Below are positions 9,901 to 18,025 of a stretch of 64,000 bases of DNA, piece after piece. The stretch's first letter is position 1; every line of letters begins with the position of its first letter. Origin of the DNA: UBA5399 sp964464145 (GTDB lineage Bacteria > Bacillota > Clostridia > Christensenellales > Christensenellaceae); NCBI GenBank assembly GCA_964464145.1, contig CAYXFB010000003.1:1-64000 (forward strand). Reading direction: 5' to 3'. The notes below the pieces were generated by a model. It ran no database searches. It saw only the letters and a program-made list of their open reading frames with translations, and was not told the origin of the DNA. A program made the translations under genes and the position numbers.

Positions 9901-12900
9901 GCGTCATCGCCGTTGGGCAGCTTGCCGCCCGAAATCGTGCCTTCTTCAGAAGCGTCGTCCTTGAAGTTCGGATCTTTTTCGCCATATATCTTGTCATCGT
10001 CCATCGGCGTTACCGTTATGGTGCGCTTTGTTATGGTGAGCGTTCCGTCCACGAAGGTTATGAAATAGTTTCCGCTTCCTTTGTCTTCGCCCTTTACAGC
10101 ATAACCACCGACTTTCACTTTCTCGCCCGGTTCACGAGTTACCGCGTATTTTAGCTGATTTTCTTGACCCGGGAACACATTCTCCACGGTCTTTGCCCTA
10201 AGCAGATCGGTCGGGTCGCCGTCGCCGTAAACCTTTTCGCCGCTGTTCAGCGCAACTTTAGCTTCGCGCTGATTTATGGTGAACACGCCCGATTCCGCAG
10301 TATAGTTGTAATTCGCAAGCTTGGCTTCACCGCTTTGCGTGAGCATAACTTCTATTTTGTAGTTGCCGTTGGCGATGTCAAACTGACCGTTACCGTTTAT
10401 AGGTGTACGGCTCAGCGTATAATCCTCAACCGGCACAAGCGTAACGCCCTCGGGCAGCTCAACATTGTTCATTGTGAACGTCGGATCCATATCGCCATAG
10501 GTCTTGCTTGCGGCATCCGGCTTCAGGACTATCGTCTGCGACATGTTCTTTTCTATGGTGAAGTCTGCCGCCACGGGCGTTATGGTGTAGTTCTTGTTTA
10601 CACCCTCGTCCACATAGCTTACCGTTATGTTGCCTACATGCTTGCCCACCTGCTGATAAGGCTCTGATGTATCGCGAGATACCGTATAAACAAGCTCGTC
10701 CGTCCCAACAAGACCATCTGCTGGCTTCACTTCCGCTTTAAGCTGGGGTTCATCTACCGCGCCAAACACCTTACCGTTTGGTATAGCCGCCAGCGTTATG
10801 GCCTTGCGTGCTATGTTCAGGTTGCCTGCGTCAATCTGCGGCTGTCCCTCAAAATTCGCCGTCACGAGATCGGTTATTATATATTTGTAGTCACCCACGT
10901 TCTTGTTTTCGGGCTGTTCGCGCGTTACGCCAAAGCTGATACCCATTGCCGTATATTCGGTTTTTGTCTTTTCGCTTCCGCCAACATAAACCTTAACATT
11001 TGGTGTGGGTTCATCTTGTCCATATACGATATTGTTGCCATCTACAACTATCCTTACAGCGGCGGTGGTTTTGCTAACTATCAGCTTACCGTTTTCCGGC
11101 GTTACGCTATAGTTCGGGTTATCTCCCGGTACTACAGTTATGGTATATTCTTTCGGCGCCAGCTTTGCGTAATCTACCTTATCCACATCCACGCCATCGA
11201 TTTGCAGTTTATAATTTACCCTATCAAAACCTTCGGGCGCTTCGTTTAATACGCTTGCTGCAATAGGCGTGCTGAGATCATTGCCATATTCCAGCTTCAC
11301 TTCCTTTGGCGCGGAAACCGTTACCGGCCTATGCTTTATTGTGAGGCTACCTAACTGCTTGTTCGACAACGAATGGTTGGTCGAGTATATCGTAACGGCA
11401 TCGCTAAACGGATATGTACCAACATTTTCATTGAGGTCCTTACGTTCTATTTTTACATCTCCATAAAAGTATCGGTTTTGGGAAGTATCCTGTGTGAATT
11501 TAAAGTTAGCATACTGCTTTCCTTCCACGGTTTCCCAGTTTGCCGTTACTGTTTGTGACACTTTGTTTACATCAGCGGTGGCGGTTCCATTTACTATAGC
11601 CGTAGAGTCATCGTCGCCATAGACCTTGCTGGTATCTTCAACATATAGGCTAACTTTACCATATCCAACTTTCAGTTCACCCGGCTCAAAGCTCGGCTTA
11701 TACTGCTCGGTAACATCCAGTCCATTCTTGGAAAGCTTTACAGATTCAATCACATTGGGCACGCCTATCACACGGCCTTCGGAATCCGTTTTGACATCTG
11801 TGATAGTACTGCCCGAAGTCATTTTCACGTTGCTATATCTCAGACCCATTCCCTGCAGCATAGCCTTTGTTTCAGATGAAAGATCAGCCGCCGTAAGAGC
11901 GCTGCCGTCATACTCTCTGTATGCGCTGGCAGCCTTCAATGTTATGGCCTGCTTTTGCACAAATATGGGAAATAGATTCCAGTTTTTGTCTATTATACCC
12001 GTGGAAGGCATCCTGTTGCCGTCCTTATCCTGCCAGCCATCAAAATAGTGCTCGTTGTCCGGCGTGGCCACAGGAGGCGTAACAGCAGACCAATCCGTAT
12101 CTACACCTACTGTGTTTTCCACTTTCTGATTATCGGGGGCTATTGTGCCGCCCACACCCGGATGGAATATTATATCGTAGGTTATGCGCTTCCACTGTGC
12201 TGTGAATACGGTGTTACCTGTAAGCCCATAGACTGCGCCCTCAGAATACACATTACCGTCCCTGTCACACAGCCAGCCTGTAAACTCAAATCCCGGCCGA
12301 TTGGCCAAATTATATACAGATATATTTATGTTATTAGAATTCGCATTATCTGGAATCGGCTTTATGTTGCTGCTCTTTTCAGACGCATCAAATCCGGATT
12401 TATATGTGACCGTGTAAACGTCCCCCGGCGTCGAATAAGCCGCAGTGAAAGTTATGTCACTGTTTACAGCAACAGACTTGTTTGGCTGATACAGCTTTCC
12501 GTCAACATTGCTCTTCCAGCCTATGAAAGACCTGCCTGCGGGCGCGGTGAACCCACTCTGCGTTTTCACTGTGGCGATTATGCCCGCATTATAGACATTC
12601 TGATCCACGGGAGCTATGCCAGTGCCCTCACCTATATCGTAGGTTATCTTATAACCGCCCGTTTTCCATTTTGCGTACACATCTGTATTGTCCGTTATAG
12701 GGTCGGCAAAGTTGAAGCTAACCTCTTTTCCGTCCAGTAGATAATACCAGCCGGCGAAAGAACCATAGCCTTCCACAACCACGCCGGGAACTATATTTAC
12801 AGTATTCCCATCCACTGTTGTTGTTATATTGTTTACTGCGTTCTCGCCGTTCTTTACCTGCTGCGAAGACCACTGGTTGGCAAGCTTATTATTGTCATAG

Positions 12901-15323
12901 AAGCTCACGGTGTGCGTACCCGCCTCACCTTGTTTTGTCCATTTCGCGTACAGATTTACATCCTGCCATGTGCAAATACTACCGGTCATAAAATAAGGTT
13001 TTAATACGTCACTATCCCATTTTATCGGCTTTTTGAAGGAGCCGCCGTCATAGTACCAACCGCCGAAAACATAGCCTTCCTTGGTGGGCTCCTCCTTGGG
13101 CTGTAGCAGCTTCATAGGCGTGCCGCTTAACTGGTTTAGCAGCCTTTCCGGCACCGGCACACCGCCGTTTGTATTGAAAGTCACATGGCCTGAAGCGCGG
13201 TCATAATATAGATCGTGTTCATAGTTTCCATTACCATCGGCCCTTTTTGCACTGCCTACATACTTAAAGCCCTCTTTTACATTTGGCATCGCAGCCGCAG
13301 GATTACTCGATTTTACGGTACTTGTTTCCACCTGCACATATTTGTTTAAAGTAGACTCTTGCGGTATTAATATATTGTGACCGGGCAAGGGATCAGATCC
13401 ACTTTCACCGGGCAGCGCCTGATACCAGGTGTTTATGGTGAGATCTTTGAGCTGACCAGAATAGCTCATCACAAAGTATATCTCATCGCTAGTACCGCCA
13501 ATGTTTTGATCATTCAAATAAGTCTGTGTAAACTCACCAACGGTACTACGCATATTAATAGATAAATAGTTGTTCAGATCCATTCTCCACGCCTCTGGCT
13601 GAAGATTATTCTTCGCACCAACCACCTGGCATGTACTATCAGCGGATAACGTAGGCCATTGCGCTGAAATGTTCGCACCCATCTTTGCCCCGAAGCTATA
13701 TTCGATCTTCCCGCTCATATCAAGATCATAGCTGCCATCGGCAATATTGCTCATTCCGGCTATATCCAGTTTGCTTCCGTTTACATCCGCTGAACTACGG
13801 TCTGAAAAGCTAAACTTAAACGTAAATTCCTTGCGCTCATAATATACATTTAATACGTTGCCAGCCTCTTCCACACTTACCGTAAGCGGCTCAACCACTG
13901 GCTCATTTTTGTATATGTTTCTATATGTCTTATAGGTGACATTTGTGGTACTGTCGAATTTACCAAATTTCTCGGGTGCCAATTCCAAGCCCGCCGGAAG
14001 GCTGTTTATAACCTCGCCCGGCTTTGCCGTACCCGTGGGCGGAAATTCATAATTAACTATGCTATAGTCGGTAGCCTTGTCCGGTGTGCCAACTATGCCC
14101 GGCTTTTCCAGCCAGTATCTTACCGAGTAATTCACCGGTGTGCCATCCCATACCGCATACAGCGTAAAGGATTCATTTACCGGTTCGCCAAAAGTATACA
14201 ACGTACGGTTATCGCCGCTGGATTGCTTGCTCCATCCCTTGAACTCCAACACGCCGGAATCCTCTTTGGGTTTCACTCCGGGATCGCTCACTGTGCCGCC
14301 CTTTTCAACGTAAACGGGCTTTATTTTGGTAGAGCCAAATACAGTGTCAAAACGAACTATAAAACCATCTTTGAACACTGGTACCAGCGTGGTGTTTTCT
14401 GTGATTTTCTGACTAAAGTCAAACTTCTCCATTGAGCCCTGCTTTGCCCAGTGGCTGAAAACCTTGCCCCCGGGAGCGATTATTTGATTCAGACCATCAT
14501 ACGCTTCAACTATGCCGCTTTCATTTGGCGCTGCGGTATGTATGGTCTTGCCATCCTGATCTACGAATGTCACTATCACATCAGCTTTAGCAAGCTTTGC
14601 GAAAAGAGACATATCGGTTGTTATTTCAACGTACGGATCAAACTCAACAGTGCATTCTTTGTTCGTAAACCAACCCTCAAACACCATTCCGTTAGTATTG
14701 TCCGGTGTTCCGGGCATATCTATATAGCCGTTCTCCACTGTTATTTTGTTGTATTCATTTGTGCCTATCCACAAAGTAACAACCGGTTTTACTACAGGTG
14801 CGGGATCGCCGCCCGTGTTGGGATCGCCACCCGTGTTGGGATCGCCGCCTGTGTTGGGATCGCCGCCTGTGTTGGGATCACCGCCTGTGTTGGGATCACC
14901 GCCTGTGTTGGGATCGCCGCCCGTGTTGGGATCGCCGCCTGTGTTGGGATCGCCGCCTGTGTTGGTGCCGTCACCCGTGCCGGGATCACCGCCAGTGTTG
15001 GTACCGTCACCCGTGCCGATATCACCGCCAGTGTTGGTACCGTCACCCGTGCCGGTATCACCGCCCGTGCTGGTACCGTCACCCGTGCCGGTATCTGCCG
15101 AAATTATATTGTTCAAATCGTCCACAGACTGAACCGTAACCTCGTTCGCCGAGGTATCCAAGCCGCCCGCTGCCAACACACCCGTTTGAACAACAGCAAT
15201 AAGCATAACCACAACAACTATTATCCCAATAGTTCTGCGGAAATTCTTTTTGTTGGCCACTACGACCTTTTTCTTTCTCCTTCCGTTCCTTGTTCCCTCG
15301 TTGTGGGACATGTGCTTTTTCAT
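6993..15323 (-). CDS. Giant cell-surface protein with InlB-type and MBG-type repeats and C-terminal membrane anchor
   Basis: The product is about 2776 residues from the ATG at 15323, which has GGCAGGG 7 nt upstream. An in-frame ATG at 15344 lacks a ribosome binding site. A Lys/Arg-rich N-terminus precedes one hydrophobic signal/anchor segment (IGIIVVVVMLIAVVQTG). Domains in order, numbered from 15344: a Thr/Gly/Asp/Pro tandem repeat (~85-178), about eight InlB/Listeria-Bacteroides-type repeats marked by GW(F/Y/K) and YA.W (~195-1125), and about 17 MBG-type repeats of roughly 85 residues with KVYGD.DP and DVG.Y.I motifs (~1130-2575). An Ala/Pro/Thr linker leads to three membrane segments at ~2655-2678, 2709-2730 and 2741-2760, with an acidic cytoplasmic tail. 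No LPXTG is present. It should form a long fibrous stalk on the surface. An adhesin role is inferred from the repeat families only. Confidence 0.92.
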   Translation of the reverse strand: MKKHMSHNEGTRNGRRKKKVVVANKKNFRRTIGIIVVVVMLIAVVQTGVLAAGGLDTSANEVTVQSVDDLNNIISADTGTGDGTSTGGDTGTGDGTNTGGDIGTGDGTNTGGDPGTGDGTNTGGDPNTGGDPNTGGDPNTGGDPNTGGDPNTGGDPNTGGDPNTGGDPNTGGDPAPVVKPVVTLWIGTNEYNKITVENGYIDMPGTPDNTNGMVFEGWFTNKECTVEFDPYVEITTDMSLFAKLAKADVIVTFVDQDGKTIHTAAPNESGIVEAYDGLNQIIAPGGKVFSHWAKQGSMEKFDFSQKITENTTLVPVFKDGFIVRFDTVFGSTKIKPVYVEKGGTVSDPGVKPKEDSGVLEFKGWSKQSSGDNRTLYTFGEPVNESFTLYAVWDGTPVNYSVRYWLEKPGIVGTPDKATDYSIVNYEFPPTGTAKPGEVINSLPAGLELAPEKFGKFDSTTNVTYKTYRNIYKNEPVVEPLTVSVEEAGNVLNVYYERKEFTFKFSFSDRSSADVNGSKLDIAGMSNIADGSYDLDMSGKIEYSFGAKMGANISAQWPTLSADSTCQVVGAKNNLQPEAWRMDLNNYLSINMRSTVGEFTQTYLNDQNIGGTSDEIYFVMSYSGQLKDLTINTWYQALPGESGSDPLPGHNILIPQESTLNKYVQVETSTVKSSNPAAAMPNVKEGFKYVGSAKRADGNGNYEHDLYYDRASGHVTFNTNGGVPVPERLLNQLSGTPMKLLQPKEEPTKEGYVFGGWYYDGGSFKKPIKWDSDVLKPYFMTGSICTWQDVNLYAKWTKQGEAGTHTVSFYDNNKLANQWSSQQVKNGENAVNNITTTVDGNTVNIVPGVVVEGYGSFAGWYYLLDGKEVSFNFADPITDNTDVYAKWKTGGYKITYDIGEGTGIAPVDQNVYNAGIIATVKTQSGFTAPAGRSFIGWKSNVDGKLYQPNKSVAVNSDITFTAAYSTPGDVYTVTYKSGFDASEKSSNIKPIPDNANSNNINISVYNLANRPGFEFTGWLCDRDGNVYSEGAVYGLTGNTVFTAQWKRITYDIIFHPGVGGTIAPDNQKVENTVGVDTDWSAVTPPVATPDNEHYFDGWQDKDGNRMPSTGIIDKNWNLFPIFVQKQAITLKAASAYREYDGSALTAADLSSETKAMLQGMGLRYSNVKMTSGSTITDVKTDSEGRVIGVPNVIESVKLSKNGLDVTEQYKPSFEPGELKVGYGKVSLYVEDTSKVYGDDDSTAIVNGTATADVNKVSQTVTANWETVEGKQYANFKFTQDTSQNRYFYGDVKIERKDLNENVGTYPFSDAVTIYSTNHSLSNKQLGSLTIKHRPVTVSAPKEVKLEYGNDLSTPIAASVLNEAPEGFDRVNYKLQIDGVDVDKVDYAKLAPKEYTITVVPGDNPNYSVTPENGKLIVSKTTAAVRIVVDGNNIVYGQDEPTPNVKVYVGGSEKTKTEYTAMGISFGVTREQPENKNVGDYKYIITDLVTANFEGQPQIDAGNLNIARKAITLAAIPNGKVFGAVDEPQLKAEVKPADGLVGTDELVYTVSRDTSEPYQQVGKHVGNITVSYVDEGVNKNYTITPVAADFTIEKNMSQTIVLKPDAASKTYGDMDPTFTMNNVELPEGVTLVPVEDYTLSRTPINGNGQFDIANGNYKIEVMLTQSGEAKLANYNYTAESGVFTINQREAKVALNSGEKVYGDGDPTDLLRAKTVENVFPGQENQLKYAVTREPGEKVKVGGYAVKGEDKGSGNYFITFVDGTLTITKRTITVTPMDDDKIYGEKDPNFKDDASEEGTISGGKLPNGDDADEPKYDVDRENKTDDVGKYPITVTPGVNPNYDIVQGGGTGEDAPKLEIKQRDVKVVAPSRTITVGGEVPDLGALKSAVEYNPALILGDTLDFYLSYKTPVNNTKIGDTPILVNKGNNPNYNVSTQDGNLKIDPITVIGYINVDYTFKTYDGGAEPEVFTAQDNVKAQGVVYDLVREQPDNQNVGNYKINVVFPEGANPNFDTSKISVQTNYFDINPKPIDVWVDPAEKVYSAADPKPYTVVSDGLVEKDKQLLKASVIRVDEGKYAEGGEDVGTHPLTLTIVDDAISKNYDITNKGGNLKITPKPIIVTAENVEMVYGTTPDPDLKPKHDGLVKGDELKIGLTRDPGKDVGTYNINVFVDPSSRSYKNYTIKPEKAKFEITPKPITVKVNDATKVYGNADPAFYGTPEGMLQGDVVNLRFTRDPGEDVGSYDIKAQAVDVKSNYIVKDVTPGKLTITQRPINITPVGNGKVYGDSDPVLGSSISGGTGPIAPSYSISRQPGESVGNYGMSVDLIGSNSNYTISTGSANFTVSQRPITVAADNKVKTYGDADPEFTSAITVGNLVGTDKLNYTVSRDPGEDVGSYAIKIAKGNNPNYDVTAADGSLTIAPKDVDVVITPNNAAKVYGSNDPTLTATVTGTVNNDQLKYTLVRTAGENVGSYAIDVELGDNPNYKIFVGEGVFTVSPKAATVTANSYSKTTGQADPEFTAVTSGTINGDKLNYTISREAGEEAGVYAINAEPGSNPNYKVTTAAGALTISETVVPPVAPGTTEDPPVAPVTPAPATPDAPPAPAPTDAAPAPNPTQTVPLRGNATPLADANGDGNVALRDNAIPTASKWSSWALLNLIFTILTAILSAIMLITYFTGKKKEEEEGNAEVRVSEYEAEEETTIKRKGFIRLLSVLVAVAAVIIFLVTEDITRPMVLTDRWTAFMGVIAIVQVVVMFFSRKTREDDSDSEQMPKEDVKAQNV
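14802..15090 (-). repeat. In-frame tandem repeat (18-bp and 36-bp units) coding Gly-Gly-Asp-Pro-Asn-Thr
   Basis: About eight 18-bp units (plus-strand form near ttgggatcgccgcctgtg) encode GGDPNT. They grade into 36-bp units encoding GGD.GTGDGTNT. Units differ mostly at third codon positions, so the array is maintained as protein-coding sequence. It is the likely site of unit-number variation by slippage. It is not a CRISPR array: there are no spacers and the frame is open throughout. Confidence 0.9.
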
Positions 15324-15412
15324 AAAAAATCCCTGCCTTTTCATTATTGTACTAATTGCTAGTTTTTTAACATTTCTTAATTATACTTATTCCACTAAGT
15401 ATACATATTTAT

Positions 15413-15441
15413 ATACTAGTATTATAAACATCATCGGTCAA
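15413..15441 (-). promoter_or_regulatory. Possible sigma-A promoter of the giant surface protein gene
   Basis: TTGACC (15436-15441) and TAGTAT (15413-15418) are 17 bp apart on the minus strand, about 90 nt before the start codon. The -10 overlaps the 10-bp palindrome ATACTAGTAT (15413-15422), which could be an operator. Confidence 0.45.
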
Positions 15442-15557
15442 AATATAAGTCGCATTAACGGTTAAAATAGGTTTTTTTTTACTTTTTCGCTGCACTCGCG
15501 CACTATATATCAAATTTCCGCATAAACAAAGGGTTTCAAGCATGCTAAGAAATATAT

Positions 15558-15575
15558 TATTCCAACATTGGAATA
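15558..15575. other. Palindrome in the gene-free AT-rich interval 15345-15820
   Basis: TATTCCAA and TTGGAATA are perfect 8-bp arms around CA. It lies about 235 nt upstream of the giant surface gene, outside the candidate core promoter, so a regulator-binding site is one reading. Nothing else in the ~475-bp interval was recognised. Confidence 0.4.
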
Positions 15576-15819
15576 TATTTCACGGCATTTTGCTGCATTT
15601 TTAAGCTAAATAGTATAAATGGACGATATTTAAGTCGATTTTTCCGGTCGTCATTTGTTAAAAAATATATAAATTATACTTTTAATGTGGCTAAAACGGT
15701 GCTCCACCACTTAACACCGCCCATATCACATCGTACAAATATCATATTCGAATACCATAGGCATATTTAGTATATTAACGTGATATCTCAAATTTAAATT
15801 TATTTGACCGGTTACCGCA

Positions 15820-16132
15820 TTACCGTTTTACTTCGTCAAACCAAGTGTTTTGTTCCCGCTTGAAATATTCCTTCACCTGTGCGCTTGTAAGCTCGCTAAA
15901 TTTTTCGTATCTGCCGTGCACCGCTATTGCCTCCGCCTTGAATGCTTCATATATATAAGGGTTTTCCCAGCCGAGCAGCTCTGCCGCCAGTAGTCTGAAA
16001 ACAGCCTTTTTTATAGCCGCCGCCGCAAAAGCGCAGTGCAGGCTGTCCGCCCGCGATCGCATCGCTCAGCGCGTCATATATATTTGCCACCCGCTCCGCC
16101 CGCTCCTGCGCCGAAAGCTCATAAAACCCCAT
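15820..16132 (-). pseudogene. Small gene of unknown function interrupted by a frameshift
   Basis: Starting at an ATG 2 nt after the stop of the upstream TIM-barrel gene, a frame encodes MGFYELSAQERAERVANIYD and continues to about residue 28. It then loses protein-like character and ends at 15947. From about 16062 a second frame, one base offset, continues as a convincing helical sequence (SLHCAFAAAAIKKAVFRLLA and on to FDEVKR) and stops at 15820. A stop codon sits just upstream in the second frame. One extra base near 16025-16060 would explain it; the joined product would be about 104 residues. I do not recognise the family. The cause may be a real mutation, a sequencing error or programmed shifting. 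Confidence 0.6.
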
Positions 16133-16134
16133 AG

Positions 16135-17262
16135 CTACAGCATACCCACCAGTTCATCCAGCGTCATTCCGTCGCGCGGTATATACTGCCGCCAGTATTC
16201 CACGCTTGCCGCGCAGTCTGCCAGCACGTCGTTCATAATGGATGTGGTGCCCGAAAAAAGCTCCAGCGTAAGATATATTTCATCAGTACGCGCGGGCATA
16301 TCCGCCTCAATCGGCGCGTCATAGCTTCGCTTTATAGCGATCAAGATATCCGCGCCGTTTATCTTACCCTTCGCATTTTCCTCCGGCGTGAAGGGCAGGT
16401 GCGCGGAAACGCTGCCGTTGGTCTGTTGCAGGTGCACAATGGGGCTATAGCAGCCCAGCGACTCAAGCGTAACGTAGCAATCACCATCGCTCTCTTTGGC
16501 GAAAAGCTGCGGGTGCGCTGCCATGTCTCGCTCTATATCCGCCCACGCCGCCTCTCCCCCGCTTTTTGCCATCGCAAAGGCCGCGTCGCTCCCCAACCAC
16601 GCGCCGCGCGCCGCGCCCTTGGGCATTTCCGTAGGCCGCATAAACTTAGTGTGGTGGTGGCCGGTGTCCTCTGTGAAATAGAAATCTCTGCCGCTTCGTT
16701 GCGTGACGTTTTTCATTATCTCGCGCGTATCCTCAAGGCGCCAGGGATATTGGTGCGGCGTATACATCTGCTCTATTCCCAGCTTGCCACAGCCCACTCC
16801 GCCAGCATATTCGTTTACCCGCGCGAGGTTTTGGGTCAATATTTCAACATAGCGCAAATATTCGGTTTGGCTCTGCAATACCTCATGCGCAAACGCGTGC
16901 GTAAAGAAACCCATACCGCAATCAAGCTTGCCCGCCGTCTCCACCATGGGAAAAAACCAGTCGCGCAGTATGTGCTCTCTCACCCTAGCATCCGTGTGCG
17001 CCAGCCCCAGAGTAGAATACGTACCGTGTCCCGAATAGAGATTGGCCACCTTCACGCCATACTTCGCCTCGGCCTCCCGCACGCCTTCCACCCAATCCGC
17101 CAGATATTCGCCGCCCATATAAAGCGGGTCAAGCTCCGTATCCGCACTGGCCTCAATGAAATAAACGCCCAGCTCCGCCATTTTTTTCGCCCATTCATCC
17201 GGCCTTGTCCACCGTTTATAAAATACGCAATTGTCCATCGCCAGATATATTTTAGGATACAT
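16135..17262 (-). CDS. Sugar-phosphate isomerase/epimerase-like TIM-barrel protein
   Basis: A 375-residue protein from the ATG at 17262 (MYPKIYLAMDN), preceded by CGGAG 9 nt upstream; the longer frame to 17364 has a non-protein-like N-terminus and is rejected. The sequence resembles the xylose-isomerase-like TIM-barrel superfamily. Candidate metal/substrate residues include the E of FIEASAD, the H of YSGHGTYS, the E of GIEQMYTPHQYP, EDTGHHH and the late HLQQTNGS. Members act on keto sugars or their phosphates as isomerases or epimerases; the substrate here is not evident. The small frameshifted gene follows 2 nt later and is probably co-transcribed. Another superfamily member such as an endonuclease IV-like protein is less likely, given no DNA-related context. 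Confidence 0.7.
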   Translation of the reverse strand: MYPKIYLAMDNCVFYKRWTRPDEWAKKMAELGVYFIEASADTELDPLYMGGEYLADWVEGVREAEAKYGVKVANLYSGHGTYSTLGLAHTDARVREHILRDWFFPMVETAGKLDCGMGFFTHAFAHEVLQSQTEYLRYVEILTQNLARVNEYAGGVGCGKLGIEQMYTPHQYPWRLEDTREIMKNVTQRSGRDFYFTEDTGHHHTKFMRPTEMPKGAARGAWLGSDAAFAMAKSGGEAAWADIERDMAAHPQLFAKESDGDCYVTLESLGCYSPIVHLQQTNGSVSAHLPFTPEENAKGKINGADILIAIKRSYDAPIEADMPARTDEIYLTLELFSGTTSIMNDVLADCAASVEYWRQYIPRDGMTLDELVGML

Positions 17263-17421
17263 AGTTTCGCACTCCGTTTTTGGTATTATGATAACATAGA
17301 CGGCATCAAAATTCATTCTCCGCACCAAAAATAATACAAATATTATTTTGCGGCATAGCTGCATTAATTATAATAATATGTATAGAGTTTACTGTTCGGG
17401 CATTATTCGCTTTTTGCGCAC

Positions 17422-17456
17422 AAAAAAACGGGCCCGGCTCGAGCGTCCGTTTTTTA
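17422..17456 (-). terminator. Intrinsic terminator of the yjdF-family gene
   Basis: AAAAAACGG (minus-strand 5' arm, 55-47 of the 17400s) pairs with CCGTTTTTTT, giving T-runs on both sides of a GC-rich centre. It follows the stop codon at 17463 by about 8 nt. Confidence 0.8.
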
Positions 17457-17462
17457 TACCAT

Positions 17463-17882
17463 TCAATGTCCCCTGTGTTTTTCGTGGCGTTTTTGCTGCC
17501 GCAGCGAAAACTTTCTTTCCTTGTCTGCCTCCCGTTGCTCCCGCGAGTATACGGAGCGCTGCTGCTTGCCCTGCTCCTGCTGTTGCTTTAGCGCCTGTTG
17601 CGCCTTTGTGCCCACGCGCACGCTTTGCATCTGCTTTCTTACTTTGCGCCGCATCGTTTTGGGGTTGAACTGCCTTTCGGCCAGCTCCCCGCCGCGCAAA
17701 TTTCCACCAAACCGCAGCTCCGCCCAATGCTTCAGCAAAAATTCGTACACTTCGTAGTCCCTTGGCTCAGCGCCGAATACAACCCTGCACGCCTCGTATT
17801 TACCGCCGCATTCGCGCTCGAAAACGCCTATCCAAAACGGTTCCTCAAAGTATACCGTCAACTTTGAAACGGTATTTTCCAT
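17463..17882 (-). CDS. yjdF: YjdF family protein (DUF2992)
   Basis: A 139-residue protein. The first ~60 residues carry the family signature: KLTVYFEEPFWIGVFER, then RVVFGAEPRDYEVYEFLLKH. The rest is a Gln/Lys/Arg-rich helical tail. Its biochemical function is not established; in Firmicutes the gene is characteristically controlled by the yjdF RNA, which binds planar azaaromatic compounds, suggesting a role in coping with such toxins. The ribosome binding site AAAGGAGG lies 6 nt before the ATG and is complementary to a segment of the leader. It is monocistronic: riboswitch-like leader upstream, terminator downstream. Confidence 0.88.
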   Translation of the reverse strand: MENTVSKLTVYFEEPFWIGVFERECGGKYEACRVVFGAEPRDYEVYEFLLKHWAELRFGGNLRGGELAERQFNPKTMRRKVRKQMQSVRVGTKAQQALKQQQEQGKQQRSVYSREQREADKERKFSLRQQKRHEKHRGH

Positions 17883-17998
17883 AACTGTTCCCTCCTTTAA
17901 TTATATAAACAAAGAAGGGACAACCAAGGAGGCAGGTTACTGACGACATAGGCCGCGCCCGGACTACCAACCGGGACTGTGTTTTTTTCTTTGCATGA
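17883..17998 (-). ncRNA. Probable yjdF riboswitch
   Basis: The ~115-nt leader is highly structured. The 5' CAAAGAA (about 17989-17995) can pair with TTCTTTG (about 17910-17916) to close the element. CCCGG/CCGGG forms an inner hairpin around TTGGTAGT. CCTCCTT (17926-17932) is exactly complementary to the ribosome binding site AAGGAGG (17891-17897), so ligand-dependent occlusion of translation is the expected mechanism. Its position ahead of a yjdF-family gene, the known target of this RNA class, supports the call. I compared it with the class from memory, not with a covariance model. Confidence 0.75.
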
Positions 17999-18025
17999 TG
18001 CTTATTTTGTGGTTACCCACATATT

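Noticed and set aside
14802..15090. Regular short repeats that could suggest a CRISPR array
   Set aside because: Units are contiguous without spacers, keep an open frame and encode Gly/Asp/Pro/Asn/Thr inside the surface protein; no cas genes.
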